A stretch of DNA of 64,000 nucleotides from Acorus gramineus (taxonomy: Eukaryota; Streptophyta; Magnoliopsida; Acorales; Acoraceae). Of the stretch, positions 1 through 11,668 are shown piece by piece. The stretch's first letter is position 1. The number at the start of each line of letters is the position of its first letter. Under the pieces are notes generated by a model that saw nothing but the letters and a program-made list of their open reading frames with translations, searched no databases and was not told the DNA's origin. The stretch covers positions 372,001 to 436,000 of the forward strand of contig JAUJYN010000034.1 of assembly GCA_030737835.1 (NCBI GenBank). Reading direction: 5' to 3'. The translations under genes and the position numbers were made by a program.

Positions 1-2284
1 AGCTTAATGCCCCACTACCGGCTTAATTAAAAACCGTTAAGATAATGAATTCTCCTGAATTCTAAATGAGTGCATCGCTCGGATGCACGGGGCGATTACA
101 TCGCTAGCGCTCTAACTAATAAGGTACAACCCGATAGCGGGTCATACCCACGCCTATTTCAGATAGGCCTATCAGTTTTTAACATGCGCATATAAATATA
201 TTCAGGTATGTGCATGAACCATATGCACAATCATCTAATAATTATGGGGGCATTCCCTAACATGGATTTACATCATAATAAATCATACAACATGCATACA
301 TGGTCATTAATCACATAAGCACATAAGGCCTAACTTAAGCATGCGTTGGATATCGCCAACTTACAAAAAAGGGTCAAGCGCGATCTCGCGCACTAACAGG
401 TGCATGGAAATATTCCAAACGAACCTGAGTCGAGTAGGAAATCGCATCTACTTACTTAGTTCGTTCAGAGGGAGAGGGCGAGAGAGATCATCATCTCATG
501 AAGCTGGTCATAGCTTTGCCCCATTAGCATGGGCGCAACAACTACACCGCGCCCTCGAGTCTTATCGCGAGGGAATACTAGGCAGGTGCCCATTATTAAC
601 CCAGACTTAATCATGCTGGATATTCTTATTAATATTGTGGAAGTAGTATTACAATACTACCTAAGACATGCCATATTCTATACATTCATACACATTTACA
701 AAATACATGCCCATGCTAGAGGGGCGCATGCAATACAATCATTCATACATGGATACAATACATGTATATAAGCCTAGCATGCAAGATATCTAACATATTA
801 TAGTTTAAGCATGGCCATACTACTTATCTACACAAGTAGTATAGCTAAATTGCCCCATCGATGCGCGACGCGCGACTACGCGCGTCCAACGCATCCCGAA
901 GGGGGGGGATTTGATCAAACCACTCACAGATACCCGGATCGTCGCGCGTCCGGTCTACGAGATCTGCAAAACACAACCAATGATCCACAATTAAAATATG
1001 GAACCTCCTATCACACATATATCTATCACACATATAAGCCTACTTCATGAAGGCCCTAACCCCTGATACTTCCATATTATCACCCAAGACACATGCAAAC
1101 AACTCCTTGACACTCAACAAAGCAAAACTGCCAAACCTGCTGCAACCAGCCCTACTAATTGGTCTCCACAGCACCCAATACACTTCCAAAAATTATGAAA
1201 TAAATCATGCACATTCTCTGATATTCTGGGATCATAATCCATGAAGACATTAGAACCTAATTGTTCCTCTACAAGCCCGAAACAAATAATTTCCAGAAGC
1301 AGGTCAATTCCTACGCGAATCTGGACAGGCCATACAAAACAGGTTCTAACTTACAACACAGATATCATAATGACCCCAAATTTCATATATAACATCTAGA
1401 CACATAGATGATCAAATCATAAGAAGACATAATCCTAAAAATATGCCTCTAAATACTAGATTCACTGAGATCTTTAAAAGACAGTGAGCTGCCTTACCGA
1501 AACAGGGGGAGGGAAATGGGGAGATGCGGGGTTATCGACACACCCACGACCACCTCAACCACCACCACCACTACCACCATCTCTTCAGCATCTCCTCAGC
1601 CTTCTTTGGCTGAAAAACAGGGGGGGGGGGAGACATGAGAGGGAGCTTGAGAGAGGAGAAACCACAACCACAACAACACATACACAAAACTCACCTCTTG
1701 CTTCCTTCTTCACCTTCACCTTCAATGGATTCTTCCTCCTCCTTCTCCACACACAAAGAGAGGAAAAAAAAAAAAGACCAAGAGAGGGAGCTTGAGAGAG
1801 TTCCACGAAATGGGAGAGAGGGGGAGAGAGAGAGAGGGCAAAAATGTCATTTTCATGCCCAAATAGTGCCTAGGGGTGACCTTAAGGGGGGGTGAGGTTA
1901 GGGTTAGGCTCACCCACTCACATAACCAATAACCAAAGGTTTCTTCATCCCTAAGCAAGGTGGGGGTATGGTTACCAAAGGTCACCACATCCCCAAAATA
2001 TCTCACACTATTCAACCAACCAGGAACTCTTAAAACCCGGATACGGTTCGGAACTGCATATTTTTCAAAACGTTACCGGAATTCGATGAAATTTTTATGG
2101 GTAGTACTAAACGGTACCAGGACCCATAATATGCAGTCAGATTTCCAATCAGAGTACTCTAACTCCCGCAGGTGGCTAAAAGCCAAAATTTTAGCGGCTC
2201 CGATCGAAAAAACAAAAAGGCCCTGAATGACCCAGAAGTGACCAAGGCTTAACCGAAATGGCTCCAAATGACACAGGCATAACA
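1..2284 (-). mobile_element. E1 3' LTR (family A subtype I), cut by window edge
   Basis: Minus-strand LTR whose outer end lies left of the window. It ends on the + strand in GACACAGGCATAACA, the reverse of the subtype I start TGTTATGCCTGTGTC, directly against decayed interior with an INT-like end. It shares with other copies the GTGCATCGCTCGGATGCAC stem near 70-90, the conserved hairpin near 857-905 and the CAACCACCACCACC tract near 1555. Unlike the others, the stretch between the splice-like acceptor (about 960) and donor (about 1495) is A/T-rich and not the usual CG-dense block. Fossil; family Ty3/Gypsy, Del/Tekay-like. Confidence 0.85.
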
Positions 2285-4786
2285 ATGACTGAGCAGGATC
2301 GTGGACATAACGCCACAGCCATGAAACAAGGACGACGTCATGGGCATGAGCCAGTTGTGGGGGAAAGGCTACATGACAAGCCACCTCCCCAATCCACTCA
2401 ATGACGAGAAACAGTCCCATTAAAGAGCCAACTCAGCTTGCCCCGAACGTCGAAACAGAGGGTGCCCTTAAACCCGGACACCTTCAGGAAAACATAGTCG
2501 CCAAACCTGAAGGTAAGCTCTTGGCGACGATGACCTGCGTAGCCCTTCTGTCGGTTCTGGGAGGTGCGGATGCACACATGAACCAACCTGGCCACTGCAA
2601 GGTCAAATAAATAACTTGTGGCCCCTCCAACTGGCGCTCCTCAACTGTCCCAACACAAGGGAGGTATAAAACTGCGCCTATAGAGTGCCTTTCACAGATC
2701 AATCTGGATGCTGGATTGGCAGTCGTCTTGCAGGCATACCTCAACAAATGGGTGGTGCCTCACCCAACTGCCCTCATCATCGAGCATGCAGGCACTTAGC
2801 ATGTCCTCCAAGGTCTGAATCATCCTCTTTGTCTGGCTGTCCATCAGCAATGAAACGCTATACTTAAATGGAGGCTCGTGCCAAGCCTGCCAAGGCTGCG
2901 CCACAACCTCAAAGTACCCTCGACGTCTCAACCGAAAATAGCGCCGACTGGAGTGCCATGAAGACGAACAATCACGAAGGTGAAAACCCACGTCAAGGCG
3001 TCCAGAGACTCAATCAGTCGGATTAGGGAGGGAAGTGCAGACTTAGTCAGTCGGTCAATGATCACCTAGATGGCGTCGTGACCCGAATGTGACATTAGCG
3101 AGTCCGCAACAATCCCTGATAACCCACTCCCACATCCACTGAGGAATCTCGATGGACTGACGCTTTCCACTCAGTGATGATGATTCTCAAACTTTGCCTG
3201 AGGGCATGCCAACCTGGGGAAACAAGGTCACCCATATCGCCTTTTCATCGCACCACAGCAATCTCAATGAAGACTACCCCAAAGTAGTCCACGGAGGACC
3301 AATAAAACTTTTGAGATCCACGAAGGCATCCGGCGCATTCGTCAACCCCGACAGCAGTACTTAAAACTCGTAGTGCCTGAAACGGTCACGAAAGGCCATC
3401 TACAGGATGTCCAACTCCCGGATCTCCAACTTGTGGTACCCTTGTGCGAAGATCGATCTAAGAGAAGACACTGGCTCCCATAGCTGGTCAAACAGATCAT
3501 CGATTCGCGGCAAGGGTAATTGATCTTCAACCTCCATGGGGAGATCAAAAGAACCCCTCGAACAATTAAGTCTAGATTCTGCTCCTCAAGCATGGCTGGC
3601 GCTCATGATGACACTTGCACGCTTGGTAAGCCGCTCAACCGCGCTTAATCCACAAGACACGCAATAAGGGGGGTCGTCGAACCTCGACAATGCCTATGCG
3701 ACGTCATCTATCTGATAAGGCGGTTGAGTCCCATCACGAACGCTAGCATCACGTCTCCTCATTTGTGACCATTGTGGGGCAAAACGCGACAGTATCCACA
3801 ACTGTGCTTCACATGCCGCTAGAGATAGGTCGCTCAACTATAACCATTGGAACTCCAGCATCCTGCACTCCATGGGCAGATTCATCACAGGGAGTCCACG
3901 CTCTCGACATCATCCAGTAGCACTCTCCCGGTGTGGCCTCTACCTGGTAGCCTCCCAAGCCCACTATCTCTGCCATATGGGCACACCAACAAGCATAGTA
4001 TCTGGGAGCACCTCACAGGGCTCTGGCCTCAACCGAGCAGCTACAACGCACAATGATATATCAAAGCGACTCCAGATGCCACTATGGAACCCTGTCCACA
4101 AGCGATCACCCACCAAGCTGCAATAGGACGCACCCAATCCCGATCGTATGCATCACCACTCGCTACAGCACCTTCCAAGTGAGAGGAAAAATCAATCATC
4201 AATTTGATGCTTCAAAGGTATTCCTTGACTGGGAAAAGAAACCTTGGGAGGGCACCATGAGGTCCCGATATAGGATATCCCGACAACCAAACAAGGAACA
4301 CGGAGTACCCTAGCCCGGGTCTCAACGATGACCCCGCAAGGCCCCTTAATCCTGAGTAGGAAGGCTAGAAGAAGACATCACCCCTTAATGAGCAATATGC
4401 CACATCCTCAACTTGAAACTGGCGCTGCACGCGAACTCCATGGTTACCAGCAATACTGATGCACGGGAAAGAAGCTCCATTTTTGAGACGCAATCCATAC
4501 CATAGAAATTGCAACCAATTCATCACTATCATACTACTGGCTGGAATCTCCTACCCAAGCCTTAATCCCGCAACAAGGGATCCAACAACTGGCCCTGTTC
4601 AGTCGACCCAGTCGACAACTTAAGGGTGGGTCCAGGGGGGTCACGTCCACGTCAACGGATGCGAGGAGGCATGTCAGCAACCTAAGGTAACTTCTAAAAC
4701 AAGAGTACTCGGATGACAATCCTACGACTCATCATCTATACGACTAGACTTAGGCTCTGACAGGACCAGGCTCTGATACCAACTTT
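2285..4786 (-). mobile_element. E1 interior, decayed Ty3/Gypsy (Del/Tekay-like)
   Basis: Minus-strand interior between two family A LTRs. Parts read from the right: primer site, gag start near 4700, a protease/RT stretch with RT-like sequence about 3340-3600, and the INT C-terminal part about 2290-2620. The INT part shows GEVACHVAFPPQLAHAHDVV, which fits the Del/Tekay consensus around ALPPxLxxVHxVFHVS. At about 2.5 kb it is roughly half the usual interior length for the lineage, and it carries many breaks. The block 46822-52295 has the same unusual order of parts, so this looks like a propagated non-autonomous form, not one copy decayed alone. The stretch 4220-4355 holds a module also seen inside LTRs. 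Confidence 0.8.
4769..4781 (-). other. Primer binding site of E1 (tRNA-iMet type)
   Basis: GGCTCTGATACCA on the + strand is the reverse of TGGTATCAGAGCC, the standard plant initiator-tRNA-Met primer site. It lies five bases from the LTR end at 4787 and so fixes the orientation of E1. A second TCTGA-containing motif just outside it repeats part of the site. Confidence 0.9.
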
Positions 4787-7709
4787 TGTCACGCCCCAGG
4801 GCGGCCGTCCCCGAGACGTGGCAATAATGAAATATCAACTATCAATACCTGAGGTCAATAAAGACTCCAACAACAACACACAAGGTGGCAAAGCAAGGAT
4901 AATGATAACTGACTGAAAAGCGGAAGCATAATATATAAACAATGTCTGTAAACCAAAAACATTATTACAGACTCGAATACACAATCACTGTCCTGTGAGA
5001 GCCAAGTCTAGACCAAATAAAATACAACCTGTGCCACATGCACGATTTACAATACATAAAATAACTGTAGGACTGCTGACAGCCTCGCACTCGCCACCCG
5101 TCGAAAGAACACTCCACGCCCATAAGACCACGCCATAGGAAAGCTCCAACTCCACGCCCAGCACTGCCTCTAAAAAGAAACAGTATGCGAGGGGTGAGCT
5201 ACAAGCTCAGTGAGTGGCTGGAAACCAATCACCATACAATAGTTCAATACTAAAGCAATTTCCTTTCAAGGAAAACATGGGTGGAAACCCATGGATAACA
5301 GGGTCACGCGGCGGCGCGACCAACCTCACCCTCACCCTCACTCCCGAAGGAAGACTCTTGGGACTTTTGGGGAGAGACCATACCGTTGGTCAAAGAGACG
5401 CGGAATTACTGGTCCACACAACACTACTGAATCACCAACCTCACCCTCACCCTCACTCCCGGAGGGAGACTCTTGGGTCTCTTGGGGAGAGACCATACCG
5501 TTGGTCGACGAGACCTGGAATTACTAGTCTACACAACACTACTGGATCATCTACATCGAGATAACTGCCCAACGATGTCTTTGAGCATCGATACGCAACC
5601 GGACCCAACAACTATGGGAACGGACGAACCACGAATGGGTCACGCGGCGACGTGTCTTCACCTCATCCTCACCCTCACCCTTTACAGGTGACATAGGAAT
5701 TTTGGAGAGATTAGACTCCTCTACACCCTTGGTCCACTGGTAGCCCTTTCCCCAGGTAGTCACTACCTGGTATACTCCCACGATCAGTACGCTTTCGAAT
5801 GCCTCGGTGGTACCTACGGATGGGAGCCCTCTGTCAGGATAGCTTTTCCAACACCGGGAAGTTCCTACATCGGATCCAACGAAGGGGAGAACGATTCCAC
5901 GCTCGCAATATCATTCGTTAGCCCTCTCCCAGGTAGCCTCTACCTGGTATACCCCCACGATCAGTACATCTTGCCGCATGCATCGATAGTACCTACAAGT
6001 GGGGGCCCTCTGTCAGGACAGCTACAACCTGGGCCGCTTCAACACGGATGACATTGGGAGGAAACACTCCATGTTCGCAAAGCGAACCCAATGGAAAAAC
6101 AACTACTCTCGATAATCACATATCGATGATAGCGAACACTATTGTACTCCCACACGGTTGCGTCGCTCAGACACAAGGGGGTTGCCTCTGCTCTCATGCA
6201 GAAATAATCCCAAGGCACATAACCCAACAGGCGGTTCATATACACGCCTAGCACGGGTAGGCCTAGCTTAATGCCCCAACTACCGGCTTAACAAAACCGA
6301 TAAGATAATGAATTCTCCTGAATTCCAAATGAGTGCATCGCTCGGATGCACGGGGCGATTACATCGCTAGCGCTCTAACTAATAAGGTACAACCCGACAG
6401 CAGGTCATACCCACGCCTATTTCAGATAGGCCTATCAGTTTTTAACATGCGCATATAAATATATCCATGAGAATTATATCTAGCTATGTGCATGAACCAT
6501 ATGCACAATCATCTAATAACAGGTGCATGCCAATATTCCAAACGAACCTGAGTCGAGTAGGAAATCGCATCTACTTACTCAGTTCGTTCAGAGGGAGAGG
6601 GTGAGAGAGATCATCATCTCATGAAGCTGGTCATAGCTTTGCCCCATTAGCATGGGCGCAACAACTACACCACGCCCTCGAGTCTTATCGCAAGGGAATA
6701 TTAGGCAGGTGCCCGTTATTAACCAGACTTAATATGCTGGATATTCCAATTAATATGGTGGGAGTAGTATTACAATACTACCTAAGGCATGCCATATTCT
6801 ATACATCCATACACACTACAGAAATACATGCCCATACTAGAGGGGCGCATGCAACACAATCATTCATACATGCAATACAAGCCTAGCATATGCAAGATAT
6901 CTAACATATTATAGTTTAAGCATGGCCATACTACTTATCTACACAAGTAGTATAGCTAGGGGGCCCCATCGATGCACGACGCGCGACTACGCGTGTCGAG
7001 CGCATCTCGAGGGGGGGGGGGGATTGGATCGAACCACTCACCGCAACCCGAGACCACGCGCATCTCTTCCGACGAGTTCTGAATGGTAAGGGCATCAAAT
7101 TTGGTGAGTAACATCATAATATAACACTTAGAAATGACTAGAAATATCAAAGAATTAGACATGCACGCATACGGGCTCGCACGCATGCGAGCACGCGCGT
7201 ACGCACGCATGCCCGAGTGCCCCAGCACCTACCCGAGCCCCTGGGCAGCCCCACGCGTGCCCCTGCATGCGCACGCACGCGCGCGCATGCACTTGCACCC
7301 AGCCGCGCACCCAGATGCATGCCTAGACGCGCTGCCCCACGCGCGCGCACGCTCGCGCAAGCCCGCGCGCACGTCATGTGCGCACCGCGCGCTCTACCAG
7401 GGCCCGAGCGCCCGCGCTCTACCAGGGCCCGCGCGCCCGCTCCGCGCGCACCCGTGCTCACGCGCACGCGCCCGCCTACGTGCCTGCCTACGCCTGCCAG
7501 CGACCCTCTGCTCACGCGTCTACGCGCGCACGCGCGCGAACAGACCCTCACGCACGCCCAACAATCTTTTAACCCCTCCCCCACACTTCTCACTCACCCT
7601 AAACTAACTACCTAGCATGCATGACTTCCCCACAACCCCTAAGCCATGAAAAACCAAGAAAAGAAGGGGAAGAGCTCACCTAGGGAGGGGGAATGAAAGG
7701 GGGAGACTC
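4787..7709 (-). mobile_element. E1 5' LTR, first part (subtype I)
   Basis: Starts TGTCACGCCCCAGGGCGGCC, the reverse of the family A LTR end, next to the primer site. It contains two tandem copies of the CCTCACCCTCAC-bearing repeat (about 5320-5480), two copies of the ACGGATGGGAGCCCTCTGTC module (5730-6060), the conserved hairpin (about 6968-7005), the splice-like 36-39 nt block (about 7040-7077) and a CG-dense block (7180-7560). Solo LTR E2 interrupts it at 7710; it resumes at 11350. Confidence 0.85.
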
Positions 7710-10700
7710 TGTCACACCCCAGGGCGGCCGTCCCCGAGACGTGGCAATAATAAATATCAGCTATCAATACCTGAGGTCAATAAGGACACCAACAACAATA
7801 CAGAAGGCGGCAAAGCAAGATAATGATAACTGACTGAAAAGCGGAAGCATAATATATAACAATGTCTGTAAATCAAAAACATTATTACAGACCCGAATAC
7901 ACAATCAATGTCCTGTGAAAGCCAAGTCTAGACCAAAGAAAATACAACCTGTGCCACATGCACGATTTACAAGGCATAAAATGACTCTAGGAATGCTGAC
8001 AGCCTCACACACGCCACCCGCCGGCAGAACGCTCCACGCCCATAAGACCACGCCACAGGAAGCTCCAGCTCCACGCCCAACACTGCCCCTGAAAAGAAAC
8101 AGTATGTGAGGGGTGAGCTACAAGCTCAGTGAGTGGCTGGAAACCAATCACCATTCTACAGTTCAATACATAATCAATTTCCTTTCAAGGAAAACATGGG
8201 TGGAAACCCATGGATAACTGGGTCACGCGGCGGCGCGACCAACCTCACCCCCACCCTCAGTCCCGGAGGAAGACTCTTGGGACTTATGGGGAGAGACCAT
8301 ACCGTCGGTCGAAGAGACCCGGATTTACTGGTCTACTCAACACTACTGGATCATCTACATCTAGACAATCGCCCAACAATGTCCTTCAACATCAATCACG
8401 AGACCGGACCCAACAACTATGGGAACGGTCAAACAACGAATGGGTCACGAGGCGACGTGTCTTCGCCTCATCCACACCCTCACTCCTGAAAGGAGACATC
8501 TTGGGACTTTGGGAAGAGACTTAGACTGCTCTACACCCCTGGTCCACCAGTAGCCTCTCCCACCCTCGTGGCCTCCGCCTAGTCCTCTGACAGGTATAGC
8601 CAACGCCGGGGAGTTCCTACATCGGATCCAACGAAGGGGAGAACGATTCCACGCTCGCGATATCATTCGTTAACCCTCTCCCGGGTAGTATCTACAACCC
8701 GATCTCCTCAACTCACCGCTCTACACCCTTGGTCCGCCAGTAGACCTTTCCCACCCTCGTGGTCTCCACCTAGTCCACTCCCACCATCCGTACTGTCCGA
8801 CACATCGGAGGTACCTACGGACGGGAGCCCTCTGTCAGGTACAGCCAACGCCGGGGAGTTCCTACATCGGATCCAACGAAGGGGAGAACGATCCCATGTT
8901 CGCAAAGCGAAACCCAAAGGAAAACAACCACTCTCGATACTCGCTTATCGAGATATCACACACATGCATAACAACAACCAACACACTCATATTAACCTTA
9001 AAGTAGTCATAGTCCCTAAACGGGAGTAACTACACAAGCTAGTGGGTCGTAACATCGCCGACCCACCCCACCCTCACCCTCACCCTTTAGGGGGTGACAT
9101 GGGCCTTTTGGGACTGACTAGACTTCTATTCACCCTAGGTCCACCGGGAGCACGACCCCGCTCCGTAGCTTACCTGGTATACTCCCACGATCAGCACTGT
9201 CCGAAACACATCAGGAGGTGCCTACAGATGGGAGCCCTCTGTCAGGATAGCCTGTCTAACGCCGGGGAGTCCCTACACGGATCCGATGAAGGGAAGAGAA
9301 CAGCCTACTCACACGCATGCGATCCTCTTGGATCCGTCGACAACGCTTCCTAACATTTCTAATGTCATGAATTCCCAAGAATTCCTCCAGGGCGCATAAC
9401 TAAGATGCGGGGAAACATATATTATAACAACAAGGTTATAATATTCTCTAAGGCATGCTTACAACAATATAATCACATAATCCCATCTTGATTTAAATAA
9501 ATTAAACTAAATGGGAACATGCATAGGTCGGGGCTTTCCAATTAAAGGACAAGGTGACTAAACATGCATAGGCCGCTATACATGATATAAGGGTGCATAT
9601 CCCTAGCATACAAAGTCTAAGGTGGCATGGATATATCATATTTATCATGCATGCATGGTATCTACATATTTTAGCTAGGGGGCCCCATCGATGCGCGACG
9701 CGCGTCTATGCGGGTCGAGCGCATCCCTAGAGAGGGGGGGGGGGGGGGGGAATTGGAATCAAACCACTCACCTTACGACCCGGGACCTCGCGCATCCCAT
9801 CCGACGAGATCTGCAAGGTAGGGGCATCCAACTGGTGAGAAACAACACAATTTACACATAGAAAACATTAGAAATACCCAATACTCGGACAAGCATGCAT
9901 ACGGGCTCGCACGCATGCGAGCACACACGTACGCACGCGAGTCCGAGTGCCCCGACACCTACCCGAACCCTCGGGCAGCCACACGCATGGCCCCCCGCAC
10001 GCGCACGCACGAATGCGCACGCACGCACGCACCCTGGCACCATCAGTGCACTGCCGCGCGCCCAGACGCGCTGCCGCACGCGCGCAGGCTACGCGTCCAG
10101 CCCACTCGCCCTCGCGCAGCACCCCGCGCACGCCCCAGCACGCGCACGCACGCGCACGCACGCGCGCCTGCGCACTGGTCCCCAGTCCCGCGCCCAGGCG
10201 CACTGCCCCGCGCGTGCCCGCGCGCACTCCCGCTCGTGCGCGCCTGCGCGCACCCCGCTCGCGCCAGCACCCTCGCGCACCCGCGCGCCCACTCCGCACG
10301 CACCCGCGCACTCGCGCGCACGCACCCGCGTGCGTCTGCGCACCCGACTGCGCCTGCCAGCGCCCAGCCAACCCGAAATGCGTGCAGACGACCCGAAACG
10401 CGCGCCTAGCCAACCCAACCTCATTTTAACCCTCCCCAACCCCTCACACACACCCTAACCCATCTACCTAGCATGCATGACCTCCCTAACATCCCCTTAA
10501 GCCATGAAAACCAAGAAAAGAATGGGAGGAGCTCACCTTGGAGGGGGGACGAAAGGGGGAGTTTCGGGGGCCTCGACGCACCCGCGACCACCTCAACCAC
10601 CACCACCACCTCAGCCCTCCTTAGCCCTCCAATGGCTGCAAATCGGGGGGGGGGGGGGAATCCATGCAAAGGGAGCTTGAGAGAGGGGAACAAATAACAA

Positions 10701-11349
10701 CAACTAAACCTACACAAGCACTCACTTGCACTTGCACCCTCTCCTTCTCTTCTTTGAGTAACTAAATCAAACACTTGGTGGGAGCTTTGAAAGAGAGAAA
10801 GAGAGGCCAAGAGAGTGGGCGTGGAAGTGAGAGGGAGAGAGAGAGAGAGAATGATATTTATCACACAAATATCTTAAGAGGGGTGGAAATGACCTAGTCG
10901 CCCTTTGACTAGAAATTCTGCGCATGCTTCACTGGAACAGCCATAACTTCCTCAATATAGCTCCGAATTGCACAATTCCAAGTCCGTTGGAAAGCCAAGA
11001 AGATTATCTACAACTTTCATGTTCATGCCAAGATCAAATAATCTCTCCAGCTATTCCGACATTAGAGCTAAACATAGAGCAGGGCTGCTGCCAGAATTTC
11101 CCTCCCCGGGGTATACTTGGAAAAATACCCATAACTTTTACTACAAGAATCCAGTTGATCTAATTCCACTTCTGTACGAAAGCTAACTCAAAATTGGACA
11201 TCTCATAGTAAACTCATATTTAAACCTCTTCATCTTGGATTTTAACAAAATCAAATCCAAATACCAAATTGGAAATACATAACTTCGAGGAAAAAAATTT
11301 ATGTACCCAAATTTTCAAACAGAGCGCTCCAAATGACACAGGCACAACA
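7710..11349 (-). mobile_element. E2 solo LTR (subtype I) inside E1 5' LTR
   Basis: Runs from TGTCACACCCC to GGCACAACA with no interior, 3,640 bp. Flanks are GACTC (7705-7709) and GATTC (11350-11354), a 5-bp target duplication with one C/T difference. The host LTR reads through on both sides. Inside are the hairpin (about 9688-9730), a poly-G run, the CG-dense block (9880-10390), the GG-rich splice-like exon stretch and a GA tract near 10830. E8 (32806-36195) is its closest sibling in the window. Confidence 0.9.
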
Positions 11350-11620
11350 GATTCGAGGGCCCTCAATGCACCCGCGACCACCTCAACCACCACCACCACT
11401 ATCACCACCTCCACAGCACTCCTCAGCCTTCTCTGGCTGCAAATCAGGGGGGGGGGCAAGACATGAGAGGGTGCTTGAGAGAGGAGAAACCACTACAACA
11501 ACAACACATACACAATCTTGCTCTTCCTCCTTCACCTTCTCCTTCCTTTGCTTCTTCCTCCTCCTTCTCCACACACACAAAGAGGGGAAAAAGAGACCAA
11601 GAGAGGGGGAGAAAGAGAGA
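11350..11620 (-). mobile_element. E1 5' LTR, second part, truncated
   Basis: Continues E1's LTR after E2 (CCCGCGACCACCTCAACC tract and CACACACAAAGAGG). It stops near 11620 in AGAGAGATCC, where it abuts a fragment of another LTR, E4. The LTR start expected at TGTTATGCC is not present, so the join is a deletion or recombination boundary. Confidence 0.7.
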
Positions 11621-11668
11621 TCCAGCACCATGCCCATGCCCAACACCGCCCCTCTAGAGGAAACAGTG
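11621..11668 (-). mobile_element. E4 LTR fragment, left of E3
   Basis: About 48 bp matching the CACGCCCAACACTGCC...GAAACAG stretch that lies about 380 bp into other reverse LTRs. It ends in CAGTG, one half of the target duplication of E3, and E4 continues at 15466. Confidence 0.7.

Noticed and set aside
5320-5460. Telomere-like CCCTCACCCTCAC repeats, and short CCTAACCCTAACC runs at 1897-1910 and 22430-22445
   Set aside because: The unit is CCCTCA, not the plant CCCTAAA, occurs inside every LTR at the same place, and the CCCTAAC runs are only two units long.
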